Positions 1-7,551 of a stretch of DNA of 64,000 nt are shown here, piece by piece (the stretch's first letter is position 1; the number at the start of each line of letters is the position of its first letter). Made by a program: the position numbers and the translations under genes. The notes beneath the pieces were generated by a model. The model was not told the DNA's origin. It was given only the letters and a program-made list of their open reading frames with translations, and made no database searches. The stretch is taken from contig JAZUAE010000012.1 in the NCBI GenBank assembly GCA_045637805.1, forward strand, positions 124,001-188,000, written 5' to 3'. Source of the DNA: CAKVLG01 sp045637805 (GTDB lineage Bacteria > Bacillota > Clostridia > Christensenellales > UBA1242).

Positions 1-396
1 GTTGGGCCAGGTAGCTTTACAGGTAGTAGAGTTGCAATCAGTTTAGTAAAAGGCTTAGTTGCTGGGCAAAATAAAAAATTAATTAGCTTTGAAACATTTG
101 ACGCTTTTGGAAATGAAAATGTTGTGCTTAGTGGTTTTGGTAAATTTGTTTACATAAGAGATGGTGAAAATCGCGCCTGCGTCGAACTTGATTCAATTAA
201 AAATTTCGATGGTGTAACCGACAATGAAAATATTGCGAAAACTCTTAAAATTAAAAAAGTTAAGTTTGATATGACTAGCGTTATTTTGAATAAAGCAAGG
301 TGTGGCGAGTTTGTAAAAATAGAAGAGTTGTCTCCTGTTTATCTGCGTGCAAGTCAAGCTGAAATTGAAAGGAGTAAGAAAAATGATAGACGTTAG
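1..396 (+). CDS. tsaB: TsaB, tRNA t6A37 biosynthesis protein (5' end outside window)
   Basis: The frame is open from the first base, so the N-terminus is missing; 131 residues and a TAG stop remain. The fragment opens with GPGSFTGSR, which matches the conserved GPGSFTGLR loop of TsaB (YeaZ), the ASKHA-fold partner of TsaD in making the N6-threonylcarbamoyl group on A37 of ANN-decoding tRNAs. The ending SPVYLR is also typical of TsaB. It overlaps the following rimI-type gene by 14 nt, the usual bacterial order (tsaE-tsaB-rimI-tsaD). The family call is firm; completeness cannot be judged. Confidence 0.88.
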   Translation, partial: VGPGSFTGSRVAISLVKGLVAGQNKKLISFETFDAFGNENVVLSGFGKFVYIRDGENRACVELDSIKNFDGVTDNENIAKTLKIKKVKFDMTSVILNKARCGEFVKIEELSPVYLRASQAEIERSKKNDRR

Positions 397-814
397 AAAA
401 GCGACCACAGCGGATATAAAAAAGATTAATGAAATAAATATTGAGGCCTTTGAAAAAGATGTGGCAAGTGATCTTGAAAAAGTTTTAAATAATCCTGTTT
501 ATCATGTATTTGTAGCAACCATTGATGGAGAGATTGTTGGCTTTTTTGAAATAACCATAGCTGCAACCGATTGTGAAATTGTATTTATAGCAACTAAAGA
601 AAAGTATAGACATCAAGGTGTCGCTGACTACATGATGAGGTTTATAACAGACTATGCTAAACTAAACGGAGCGGATTCTATTTTTCTTGAGGTTGAGTCT
701 TCAAACATTCCTGCTTGCAATCTTTATGAAAAGTTTGGATTTACGCATACTTATAAACGCGCTGACTACTACGGAAAAAATCGCAACGCTATTGTTATGA
801 AAAAGGCGTTATAA
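383..814 (+). CDS. rimI: RimI-type ribosomal protein bS18 N-alanine acetyltransferase
   Basis: A 143-residue GNAT acetyltransferase. The start is ATG 383, preceded by GGAG at 371-374 inside the end of tsaB; an upstream ATG at 347 lacks a ribosome site. The acetyl-CoA loop is recognisable as YRHQGVADYMM, followed by ADSIFLEVESSNIPACNLYEKFGF, given here in family terms: the LEV-S-N-A-LYEKFGF pattern is the RimI hallmark. RimI acetylates the N-terminal alanine of ribosomal protein S18. Its place after tsaB supports RimI over an unrelated GNAT. It ends in TAA just before a hydrolase gene. Confidence 0.85.
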   Translation: MIDVRKATTADIKKINEINIEAFEKDVASDLEKVLNNPVYHVFVATIDGEIVGFFEITIAATDCEIVFIATKEKYRHQGVADYMMRFITDYAKLNGADSIFLEVESSNIPACNLYEKFGFTHTYKRADYYGKNRNAIVMKKAL

Positions 815-867
815 CTAAAATTTAACAATAATCATATATTAACAGTAGAAAAAAGGGGGAACTTGTT

Positions 868-1557
868 ATTTCTACTGTTATTTTTTTGCACGGTTGGGGA
901 GGAAATAAAAACAGTTTTCAAGGTGTTTCAAGCTGCATTTTTAGTAAAAATAAATGTATATGTATAGACTTTCCTGGGTTTGGAGATGAAAGCCCTCCAG
1001 GCTCTGCTTTTTCCGTGGAAGATTATGCTGCTTGGCTGCATGAGAAGCTTTTAAGTTTAAGTGTTCAAGAAAGGGTTGTTTTGGTGGGGCATTCGTTTGG
1101 TGGCAGGGTTGCAATTTGTTATGCATCGCGCTATGCGAAAAATGTCGAAAAACTTGTACTTGTGGATAGTGCAGGAATTAAGCCAAAACTAAAAATAAAT
1201 AAACTAATTAAGACAATTTGGTTTCGTTTTTGTAAAAAGTGTGCTAAAATAGGTTTGTATAAGAAAGAAAAACTTGCAAACCATGGTTCAAGCGACTGGA
1301 AAAGTTTGCCAGAAAACATGAAAGGAACTTTTGTAAAAGTCATCAAGCAAGACTTGTCTATCTTTGCTAAGCAAATATCTATTCCAACCTTGATTGTTTG
1401 GGGTGAGAAAGATAAAGATACGCCACTTTATATGGCGAAAAAATTAAATAAATTAATTTTAAATTCTAGGCTCGTGGTTTTTCGTGATGCTGGGCATTAT
1501 TCTTACCTGGATAATTTCGACGAATTTGTGAGCTTACTCAATAATTTTATAGGTTAA
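868..1557 (+). CDS. alpha/beta hydrolase; probable ATT start
   Basis: A roughly 230-residue alpha/beta-hydrolase. The oxyanion-loop HGWGG sits next to the N-terminus, the nucleophile elbow is GHSFGG, and the late acid and base appear in VVWGEKD-like (here IVWGEKD) and DAGHYS. The fold needs a beta strand (STVIFL) before HGWGG, and that strand is encoded in frame from 868, but no ATG, GTG or TTG precedes it after the in-frame TAA at 829. A purine-rich AAGGGGGA at 853-860 lies 7 nt before ATT 868. The only conventional alternative is TTG 886, which would delete the strand. Substrate unknown. Confidence 0.78.
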   Translation: MSTVIFLHGWGGNKNSFQGVSSCIFSKNKCICIDFPGFGDESPPGSAFSVEDYAAWLHEKLLSLSVQERVVLVGHSFGGRVAICYASRYAKNVEKLVLVDSAGIKPKLKINKLIKTIWFRFCKKCAKIGLYKKEKLANHGSSDWKSLPENMKGTFVKVIKQDLSIFAKQISIPTLIVWGEKDKDTPLYMAKKLNKLILNSRLVVFRDAGHYSYLDNFDEFVSLLNNFIG

Positions 1558-1566
1558 GGAGTGTAT

Positions 1567-3249
1567 ATGAATTATTTTAACTTAATGCTTTCAACAGAAC
1601 TAAACGTTTTGCCTGCACCGCTAGGCTTTGAATCTTGGACATCGTTCTGGATGATTATGGTTGTGTCAGCAATTAATGGTGTGATGCTTTGTCTTGCTGG
1701 TTATAAGTTTATGCAAGTCATTCAACTTTCAGGATACAAAGCAAAGGGGCTATTTGCTTGGCTTAAAGAAACTAAGTGTGCACTTTGGGGAAGACTTGTT
1801 ATGCTTTCTTTCTTAAGCTGCGCGGCACTGCTTATGACAAATGTATTGCTTTCTGATTTCTTCAAATATCGCATTATGGAATACATTGGCCTTATCTTTT
1901 ATTTGGTTTTTTCGATAGTATTCATAATAAATGTTTTTTCAGTAGGGCAGAAATCTCCACTTAGATATACAAAGAGAATCTGGAGACTCATGGCTGTTAA
2001 TTTCTTGCTAATATTCTTCTTTACATTGTTCTTCGTGGGATTTAGTGAGGTTAATATTCCATACTTTACTTACGGTGCTGTTGGTTTGACCCCAGCTCTG
2101 ATTCCATTCTTTGTATTAGCTTCGCACTATATTTGCTATCCGTTTGAGACTCTTAACAATAAAAGGTTTATAAGAAAAGCAAAGAAAAAGATAGAAAACC
2201 ATAAAAACCTTATTAAAATAGGAATAACCGGAAGTTATGGTAAAACATCGGTTAAAAATATTTTAACTACAATCTTATCTGAAAAATATACTGTGTGTGC
2301 AACGCCACTTAGTTATAATACTCCTCTTGGACTTTCAAAAACCATTCTTGCCACTTTGTCAGAAAAAGATCAAGTGTTCATTGCTGAAATGGGTGCAAAA
2401 AATGTGGGAGATATTAAGGAACTTTGTGATATGATTAATCCAAATATCGGTCTTATTACTGGTATAGGCAATCAGCACATGTCAACATTTGGTACAAAGG
2501 AAAATCTTATAAACACCAAATCTGAGCTTGCAAATAGTCTTGAAAAAGAAGGTAAACTCTTTGTTAACTGTGACAGTGAGGGTGCTGCTACTATATTTAA
2601 AAATGCTAAAGGTAAAAAATTTAAGTCTGAGTACTTAAAATCAACCGGAAGGATTTATATTTCTGATGAAAAAGTAAGTGCCAAAGGATCTTCATTTACA
2701 CTTCATATTGGTAAAGAACATGTTAAGTGTGAAACCATAATGCTTGGCACCCACAATATTTCAAACATCGTTTTAGCTGTTATGGTAGCAAATGAGCTTG
2801 GTTTAAACATAAAAGAAATCGCTGCTGGTATTTCTAAACTTGTACCTACAAGCCACAGACTTGCGATTGTTCCATCAAATAATTCACTAATTGTTATAGA
2901 CGATGCATATAATGGTAGTGTGGAGGGAACAAAAGCAGCACTTGATGTCCTTAAAAAGTTTTCGGGCAAAAAGGTTGTTATTACGCCAGGCTTGGTTGAA
3001 CTTGGAAGTGAGCAATTTAACTCTAACTTTGAGTTCGGTAAGGATATGGCTAAAGTTGCCGACTACGTTATCATCAATGGTGTAACAAACTATGATTCGT
3101 TGTCTTCTGGTTTGATTTTTGGGGGATTTGATGAAAGTCATATCCTGCGCAGTGGTAGCCTCTCTCAAGCGGTAACTCTGCTCTCCAAAATTACTAACCC
3201 TGGTGATGTTGTATTATTTGAAAACGACTTGCCAGATAATTATGCATAA
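1567..3249 (+). CDS. murF: membrane-anchored MurF-type Mur ligase
   Basis: About 560 residues. ATG 1567 is preferred over GTG 1561 because AAGGAG at 1556-1561 then has normal spacing. Residues 1-190 hold about five hydrophobic segments. The Mur ligase core follows: P-loop GITGSYGKTSVK near 220, then AEMGAKNVGDI, a GIGNQH-type segment, the DDAYNG motif and a VITPGLVELG segment typical of MurF, which adds D-Ala-D-Ala to UDP-MurNAc-tripeptide. The usual soluble N-terminal UDP-binding domain of MurF is not evident and is replaced by the membrane part. The ddl gene comes next, which makes the D-Ala-D-Ala substrate. MurF is the best call; another Mur ligase subfamily is possible. Confidence 0.75.
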   Translation: MNYFNLMLSTELNVLPAPLGFESWTSFWMIMVVSAINGVMLCLAGYKFMQVIQLSGYKAKGLFAWLKETKCALWGRLVMLSFLSCAALLMTNVLLSDFFKYRIMEYIGLIFYLVFSIVFIINVFSVGQKSPLRYTKRIWRLMAVNFLLIFFFTLFFVGFSEVNIPYFTYGAVGLTPALIPFFVLASHYICYPFETLNNKRFIRKAKKKIENHKNLIKIGITGSYGKTSVKNILTTILSEKYTVCATPLSYNTPLGLSKTILATLSEKDQVFIAEMGAKNVGDIKELCDMINPNIGLITGIGNQHMSTFGTKENLINTKSELANSLEKEGKLFVNCDSEGAATIFKNAKGKKFKSEYLKSTGRIYISDEKVSAKGSSFTLHIGKEHVKCETIMLGTHNISNIVLAVMVANELGLNIKEIAAGISKLVPTSHRLAIVPSNNSLIVIDDAYNGSVEGTKAALDVLKKFSGKKVVITPGLVELGSEQFNSNFEFGKDMAKVADYVIINGVTNYDSLSSGLIFGGFDESHILRSGSLSQAVTLLSKITNPGDVVLFENDLPDNYA

Positions 3250-3252
3250 AAA

Positions 3253-3281
3253 GCTCCCTCCACAAATTTATTTTAGGGAGC
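3253..3281 (+). promoter_or_regulatory. hairpin sequestering the ddl ribosome binding site
   Basis: GCTCCCT at 3253-3259 pairs with AGGGAGC at 3275-3281 around a 15-nt AT-rich loop. The right arm contains the whole Shine-Dalgarno of ddl (AGGGAG, ATG at 3286). The stem forms in the murF-ddl readthrough transcript and would hide the site. No T-run follows, so it is not a terminator. Confidence 0.5.
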
Positions 3282-3285
3282 ATGA

Positions 3286-4380
3286 ATGAAAAATATTGTT
3301 TTAGTTTTCGGCGGCGAGTCCGTTGAACATGATATTTCAATTCTAACCGCTCTGGGCTTTTCAAGAAATTATATGGGTGAAAACCGTTTGGGTAGTCTCT
3401 ATATATCAAAGTCAGGTGAGTGGTTTTTTTGTGCGAAACGCATTAATAAAGACATGTTCAAACAGTCTCTTCCGTCAGATTTTATGCCGGTTAAACTCTT
3501 TACAAATGATAGAAATCTCTATACAAAAACACTTTTTGGATATAAAAAAGTCTTTGAGGTAGATGTCGCCATTAATTGTTGCCATGGTGGAGCAGGCGAG
3601 CGTGGTGAACTAAGTTTCGTGTTTGAAAACAGTGGAATACCTATGTCCGCAGGCACGCCCTTGGGATTAGCTATGGCGATGAATAAGAAAACAGCAAAGA
3701 CAATATTTGTAGCAAACAATATTCCGACAACCCCATGGCTTAGCTTTAACAAAGATGTTAAAATGTCTGAAATATTGAGCGCTGTCCAGGATTTTGGTTA
3801 CCCAGTGGTTGTAAAACCAAATTCGCTGGGCAGTAGTATAGGTGTTGAAAAGGTGGAAAATTCAAGTGAACTGGTAAAAGCTCTAGACGTGGCTTTTGAG
3901 TTTGATGGTGAGGTTATTGTTGAACGCGCCGTTGAACATTTACGCGAGTTTAATTGTGCAATTATCCGCGGAGGGAAAAATGTAATCCTTAGTAGTATAG
4001 ACGAACCTGCCGGTGGAAAAATATTCTCTTTTAGCGACAAGTATTTAAATAAAAAACCGCCTACTAAAAATAAAACAAAAACATCATTCATGTCAGCAAG
4101 CATAAGTGAAAAACTTGAAAAGCAGATTAAAAATTTAACCGAAAAATCTGTAAGGGTTTTAGACCTGTATGGTGTGGTCAGGGTAGATTTCTTATATGAC
4201 AGTAAACGAAATAAACTTTATGTGAATGAGGTTAATGCTGTTCCTGGCTCGCTTGCTCACTTTTTATTCAAGGGGAAGACTCAAACAATGCTTCTTGAAG
4301 AACTTGTAAAAATTGCTGAGAATATGTATTCTAAGCAGGTTAAATTAAAAAGAGAATATATTACTGAGGTGTTAAAATAA
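3286..4380 (+). CDS. ddl: D-alanine--D-alanine ligase
   Basis: 364 residues, ATP-grasp ligase joining two D-alanines for peptidoglycan. The N-terminus has the family signature VFGGESVEHDISILTA. The ATP-grasp part has PVVVKPNSLGSSIGVEK and REFNCAIIRG, and the metal/substrate end has VRVDFLYD and NEVNAVPGSLAHFLF. The length is normal for Ddl. ATG 3286 has AGGGAG 6 nt upstream; ATG 3282 is too close. It follows the MurF-type gene in an operon and ends at a strong bidirectional terminator. Confidence 0.92.
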   Translation: MKNIVLVFGGESVEHDISILTALGFSRNYMGENRLGSLYISKSGEWFFCAKRINKDMFKQSLPSDFMPVKLFTNDRNLYTKTLFGYKKVFEVDVAINCCHGGAGERGELSFVFENSGIPMSAGTPLGLAMAMNKKTAKTIFVANNIPTTPWLSFNKDVKMSEILSAVQDFGYPVVVKPNSLGSSIGVEKVENSSELVKALDVAFEFDGEVIVERAVEHLREFNCAIIRGGKNVILSSIDEPAGGKIFSFSDKYLNKKPPTKNKTKTSFMSASISEKLEKQIKNLTEKSVRVLDLYGVVRVDFLYDSKRNKLYVNEVNAVPGSLAHFLFKGKTQTMLLEELVKIAENMYSKQVKLKREYITEVLK

Positions 4381-4410
4381 TACGCAGCAAAAGCTGCGTA
4401 TTTTTATTTT
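4381..4410. terminator. bidirectional terminator, ddl / HTH gene
   Basis: TACGCAGC, loop AAAA, GCTGCGTA, then a T-rich tract; the ddl stop codon directly precedes it and the convergent HTH gene ends inside its right flank. Confidence 0.85.
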
Positions 4411-4622
4411 CTAACTAAACTTCTTATATCAAAATTTTCTTGTAAAAATATACCGCCATTTTTTCCTGGAAGGGTATATACGGGTACGCCAGCACTAGAT
4501 AAGTTATCAATAGCGCGGTAAATTGTTTTTGTACTAACACTAAACTTGGCCGCTAAATACTTGGCGGTTACGTGTTCTCTAGATAGCAGGCTTATAAAAA
4601 TTTTAATAGTTGTGCTTGTCAT
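4404..4622 (-). CDS. small HTH (HTH_11/DeoR-like) regulator
   Basis: 72 residues from ATG 4622. The protein is almost only a winged-helix DNA-binding domain: LLSREHVTAKYLAAKFSVS-TKTIYRAIDNLSSAGVPVYT, then a wing with GKNGGIFL. This is the HTH_11 arrangement found in YafY/DeoR-type regulators, without any effector domain. There is no Shine-Dalgarno. Instead a TTGTGA-17-TATTAT promoter ends exactly 6 nt before the ATG, implying a leaderless mRNA. It is divergent from the DUF1538/P-II operon, with a perfect palindrome between them, so it is the likely local repressor or activator of that operon (inference). Confidence 0.75.
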   Translation of the reverse strand: MTSTTIKIFISLLSREHVTAKYLAAKFSVSTKTIYRAIDNLSSAGVPVYTLPGKNGGIFLQENFDIRSLVRK

Positions 4623-4628
4623 AGATAT

Positions 4629-4657
4629 ATAATACAACAAGTTAAAAATATTCACAA
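4629..4657 (-). promoter_or_regulatory. promoter of HTH gene, 6 nt from ATG
   Basis: On the minus strand TTGTGA (4652-4657), 17 nt, TATTAT (4629-4634), then ATATCT and ATG. Transcription would begin at or next to the A of the start codon. Confidence 0.6.
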
Positions 4658-4678
4658 TAAAATTCGAACATTTGTTTG

Positions 4679-4703
4679 ATTTTTGTTAAATTTTAACAAA
4701 AAT
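4679..4703. promoter_or_regulatory. perfect 25-bp palindrome, candidate operator
   Basis: ATTTTTGTTAAA, one central T, TTTAACAAAAAT: two perfect 12-bp arms. It lies between the divergent HTH gene and the operon starting at 4788, upstream of the latter's -35 box. This is the expected place and symmetry for a dimeric winged-helix regulator site. Confidence 0.5.
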
Positions 4704-4727
4704 TTTCTATAGGGCACTCTTTTTTGT

Positions 4728-4756
4728 TTGCCTATATTTTTTTATGTATGTATAAT
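4728..4756 (+). promoter_or_regulatory. promoter of the DUF1538/P-II operon
   Basis: TTGCCT (4728-4733), a 17-bp spacer and TATAAT (4751-4756). The gene starts 31 nt after the -10 box with a GAGG ribosome site. Confidence 0.6.
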
Positions 4757-4787
4757 GATATTATAAATATAATTCGAGGAATTCTAT

Positions 4788-5627
4788 ATGTACGGTTTTT
4801 TAAACACTCAGATTAAGAGAAAAGCATTTAAAAGGGCGCTAAATAAAGCGTTTGATTTTGGGTATGATCCTGTAACTGTTGCTAATCCTAATGCTAAACC
4901 TGCTGAGCTAGGCAAAATCGAAACCCCTATTGAAATTCAAAAGAATGTAAAACCATTTGTTCCAAAAACAGGTAAATCTTTACGTAAACCGGAGTCGGGT
5001 CTTATCGATTTGTCTAAGCACAAGAACTGGCGTACGAAGGAACTTAAAAATAATAAGTCTTTTAACTATTCATCAAAAAGCGATGCAACTCTCTTTGATG
5101 AACTTTTTCCAGAGGCTGAAATTAATCCTGTGCATGGGATAAGGCTAGATAGTAAAAAAACAAAAACAAACGCTATGCTTGACGATATTTATCCTGAAAT
5201 TAGGGAGAAGAAATTTGAAGATGAGTTCATTGTTCCTATTGAGGAAGATGAAATAAAAGAAGGAACTAAAAGTGAAGCAGATGAAGCTGCTGCTTGGCAA
5301 GATTTGTTTACTAAGATAAAGATTGATGAAGATGAGGGTGAGGGTGATGCACCTGAAATGGTTATTGATGATGAACCAAAAACTATCATGACAGAGCCAG
5401 CTGTAAAGGTTAAACCAGAGCCAGTCAAAAAGGTTAAGTTTTCAGTAGAAACAAAAGAGGAACCTAAAGCTCCAACAAAATCAAAACTAAGTATGGCTAC
5501 TAAAAATTCTGCAGCTAAGTCTGGTACTAAGAAATCTTCTAATGTTATAAAAACTCAAACTAGTGCAAAATCTAAAAAACGTAAGAATAAAATCAAATTT
5601 GACGCAGATATTATCGGAGGTTGGTAA
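4788..5627 (+). CDS. unknown charged, probably disordered protein of the DUF1538/P-II operon
   Basis: 279 residues, not recognised. The first 25 residues are basic (LNTQIKRKAFKRALNKAF). The middle (about 100-200) is acidic, with two similar patches, LFDELFPEAEIN and MLDDIYPEIRE, that look like a duplicated short linear motif. The last 80 residues are Lys/Ser/Thr rich, ending in KSKKRKNKIKF and DADIIGGW. No membrane segment or enzyme motif is seen. GAGG precedes ATG 4788. The stop lies 3 nt before the DUF1538 gene, so the two are translationally coupled. A scaffold or adaptor for the transporter or P-II proteins is a guess from position only. Confidence 0.72.
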   Translation: MYGFLNTQIKRKAFKRALNKAFDFGYDPVTVANPNAKPAELGKIETPIEIQKNVKPFVPKTGKSLRKPESGLIDLSKHKNWRTKELKNNKSFNYSSKSDATLFDELFPEAEINPVHGIRLDSKKTKTNAMLDDIYPEIREKKFEDEFIVPIEEDEIKEGTKSEADEAAAWQDLFTKIKIDEDEGEGDAPEMVIDDEPKTIMTEPAVKVKPEPVKKVKFSVETKEEPKAPTKSKLSMATKNSAAKSGTKKSSNVIKTQTSAKSKKRKNKIKFDADIIGGW

Positions 5628-5630
5628 TAG

Positions 5631-7196
5631 ATGATATTTCTAAAGAAGTTAAAGGAAGTATCTCTTTCAATTCTGCCTATTGCGATTATAGTCCTTATAA
5701 TCCATTTTGCCTTTTTCAAATTTGACACTTCTACTCTTATTAATTTCTTAATAGGTCTCGTAATTATTTCGGTTGGTCAAGTTTTGTTCGTAACCGGCGT
5801 TGAGGGGTCGGTTATGGAAATGGGTGACTACGTTGGCAACTCCATTGTAAAGTTCAAAAATATTGGACTTTATTTGGTGTTTGTATTTTTATTCGGTATG
5901 TTAGCAACAATCGCAGAGCCTGATGTTCAAGTGCTTGCAAATCAAGCTGCTGCAAGTGGTTTTGCTATAAACAAGGTGTTTTTGACGTTTTTAATCGGTG
6001 CGGGTGTAGGGCTTGCCGTTGCTTTTGCTCTGATACGTATTATTCGCCGAATTGATTACAAGATTGTTATGGCAATGGTGCTGTTATTAATATTTGCTAT
6101 TTGTGCCTTTATTCCAGACAGTTTAATTGCTCTAGCTTTTGATGCAGGTGGTGCTACCACGGGTATTGTTACTAGTCCATTTTTGTTAGCAATTACTGCG
6201 GGTGTGTGTAAGAATAAATCGTCTGTCAAAGGCGATAGTAGTAGCGATAGTTTTGGTGTGATAGGTATAGCATCTCTTGGCCCTGTTCTTGTGATGACGG
6301 TTTTAAGCCTGTTTGCGCACTTTACAGGTTCAACCGAGCAGATTGCGCAAAGTTCGTCATATGGTATTCTTATTGATGTATTGATTGATACAACTTTTGC
6401 AATCTTTCCATTAATATTGTTGTTCTATCTTTTTGATATTTTATTTTTAAAGTTGCCAGCAAAAAAGAAAATATCTCTTGCTATAGGTAGCGTGGTGACC
6501 TTTAGTGGATTGTATTTGTTCCTATTTGGTATTGACTTCGGCTTTATTGCAATGGGCAATGCTTTAGGTAATTTTTTATCAGGGCAGAGCGACGCTGTTG
6601 TTCTTGTAATTTGTGTTGTACTAGGTTTTATAATTACCTTTACTGAACCAGCTGTTCGTGTGCTAGGAGCACAAGTTGAGGACGTTACTCATGGCTCATT
6701 TAAAAGGAAAAGTGTAGTAATTGTTATTGCTATAGCTATGGCTATTGCGATTTTACTTGCTGCACTTAAAGTTATATATAATATAAACATACTTTATATT
6801 TTGGCTCCTGGCTATGCGCTAGCTATTATACTGATGATATTCTCGCAAAAAACTTTTACAAGTATTGCGTTTGATTCTGGTGGCGTTGCGAGTGGGCCTA
6901 TGACTGCGGCGTTTATTTTGCCTATAATGACTGGTCTTGCTGAAATGTCGGGTTCGGCATTATCTGGTTTTGGTCTTATCGGTATAGTTAGTCTACTTCC
7001 AGTAATAGTTTTACAATTTATAGGCAGTTTCTACTTTATTAAAATTAAAGCTAATGAACAAAAGAGCTTTGCTATCGCGCTTCGTGTTGCTTATGGCGAA
7101 GATCAGTATTCTGAAATTTCAAAATTAGAAAACGAATACGCAAAATACCTTGATTCGCTTGAGATGGAAGAGGAGGCAGATAGTGAGAAAAGTTAG
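5631..7196 (+). CDS. DUF1538 integral membrane protein (duplicated permease-like)
   Basis: 521 residues with about 10-12 hydrophobic segments, resembling DUF1538 (PF07556) membrane proteins. The protein is an internal duplication: AEPDVQVLA (96) and DAGGATTG (171) in the first half recur as TEPAVRVLG (338) and DSGGVASG (415), an offset of about 243 residues. Such pairs of polar, Gly-rich motifs in a two-fold repeat suggest a transport pathway. The C-terminus is a short acidic cytosolic tail. A GGAGG site lies in the end of the preceding gene; the 3' end overlaps the first P-II gene by 14 nt. The family is known only as a putative permease; the substrate is unknown. Confidence 0.82.
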   Translation: MIFLKKLKEVSLSILPIAIIVLIIHFAFFKFDTSTLINFLIGLVIISVGQVLFVTGVEGSVMEMGDYVGNSIVKFKNIGLYLVFVFLFGMLATIAEPDVQVLANQAAASGFAINKVFLTFLIGAGVGLAVAFALIRIIRRIDYKIVMAMVLLLIFAICAFIPDSLIALAFDAGGATTGIVTSPFLLAITAGVCKNKSSVKGDSSSDSFGVIGIASLGPVLVMTVLSLFAHFTGSTEQIAQSSSYGILIDVLIDTTFAIFPLILLFYLFDILFLKLPAKKKISLAIGSVVTFSGLYLFLFGIDFGFIAMGNALGNFLSGQSDAVVLVICVVLGFIITFTEPAVRVLGAQVEDVTHGSFKRKSVVIVIAIAMAIAILLAALKVIYNINILYILAPGYALAIILMIFSQKTFTSIAFDSGGVASGPMTAAFILPIMTGLAEMSGSALSGFGLIGIVSLLPVIVLQFIGSFYFIKIKANEQKSFAIALRVAYGEDQYSEISKLENEYAKYLDSLEMEEEADSEKS

Positions 7197-7542
7197 AAAA
7201 AAAGGCAGATTGCTTTTATCTGAAATAAACGAACTTGTTATGTGTATGTTTATTGTGAAACGTGAAATTGAAAAATCTGTTTGTGATAAGATTGCAGCTT
7301 GTGATGGCGTGGTAATCAATGTGTCTAGAGGTAAAGGTGTATCAAGATATTCAGTTTTTGAGGCGTTCGGTGTTGGTAGTAGTGATATTTCTCTAGTTAT
7401 TTCCCAGGCAAGAAAGGAAGATGCAGAGGACTTAATTAAAGCTGTTGCAAGCGAGTTTAAATTCAATATTCCGGGCAATGGTAAAGGGTTTGCTCTTAAT
7501 GTTGAGGGGTACATGGGTGCTAAAGCACCATTTATTGAATAG
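7183..7542 (+). CDS. P-II-like signalling protein, first of a pair
   Basis: 119 residues from GTG 7183, chosen because AGGAGG at 7171-7176 lies 6 nt upstream; ATG at 7150 would lack a site. The body reads like a P-II/GlnB ferredoxin-like fold: an N-terminal strand (ELVMCMFIVKREIEKSVCDKIAA), a GKGVSRYSVFEAFGVGSSDISLVIS segment in place of the T-loop region, then AEDLIKAV and a GKGFALNVEGYMG end like the IAFTIPVD ending of P-II. The classic uridylylated YRGAEY loop is absent. P-II proteins sense ATP/ADP/2-oxoglutarate and gate transporters. Overlap with the DUF1538 gene suggests it controls that permease. Confidence 0.78.
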   Translation: MRKVRKKGRLLLSEINELVMCMFIVKREIEKSVCDKIAACDGVVINVSRGKGVSRYSVFEAFGVGSSDISLVISQARKEDAEDLIKAVASEFKFNIPGNGKGFALNVEGYMGAKAPFIE

Positions 7543-7551
7543 GAGGCTATT

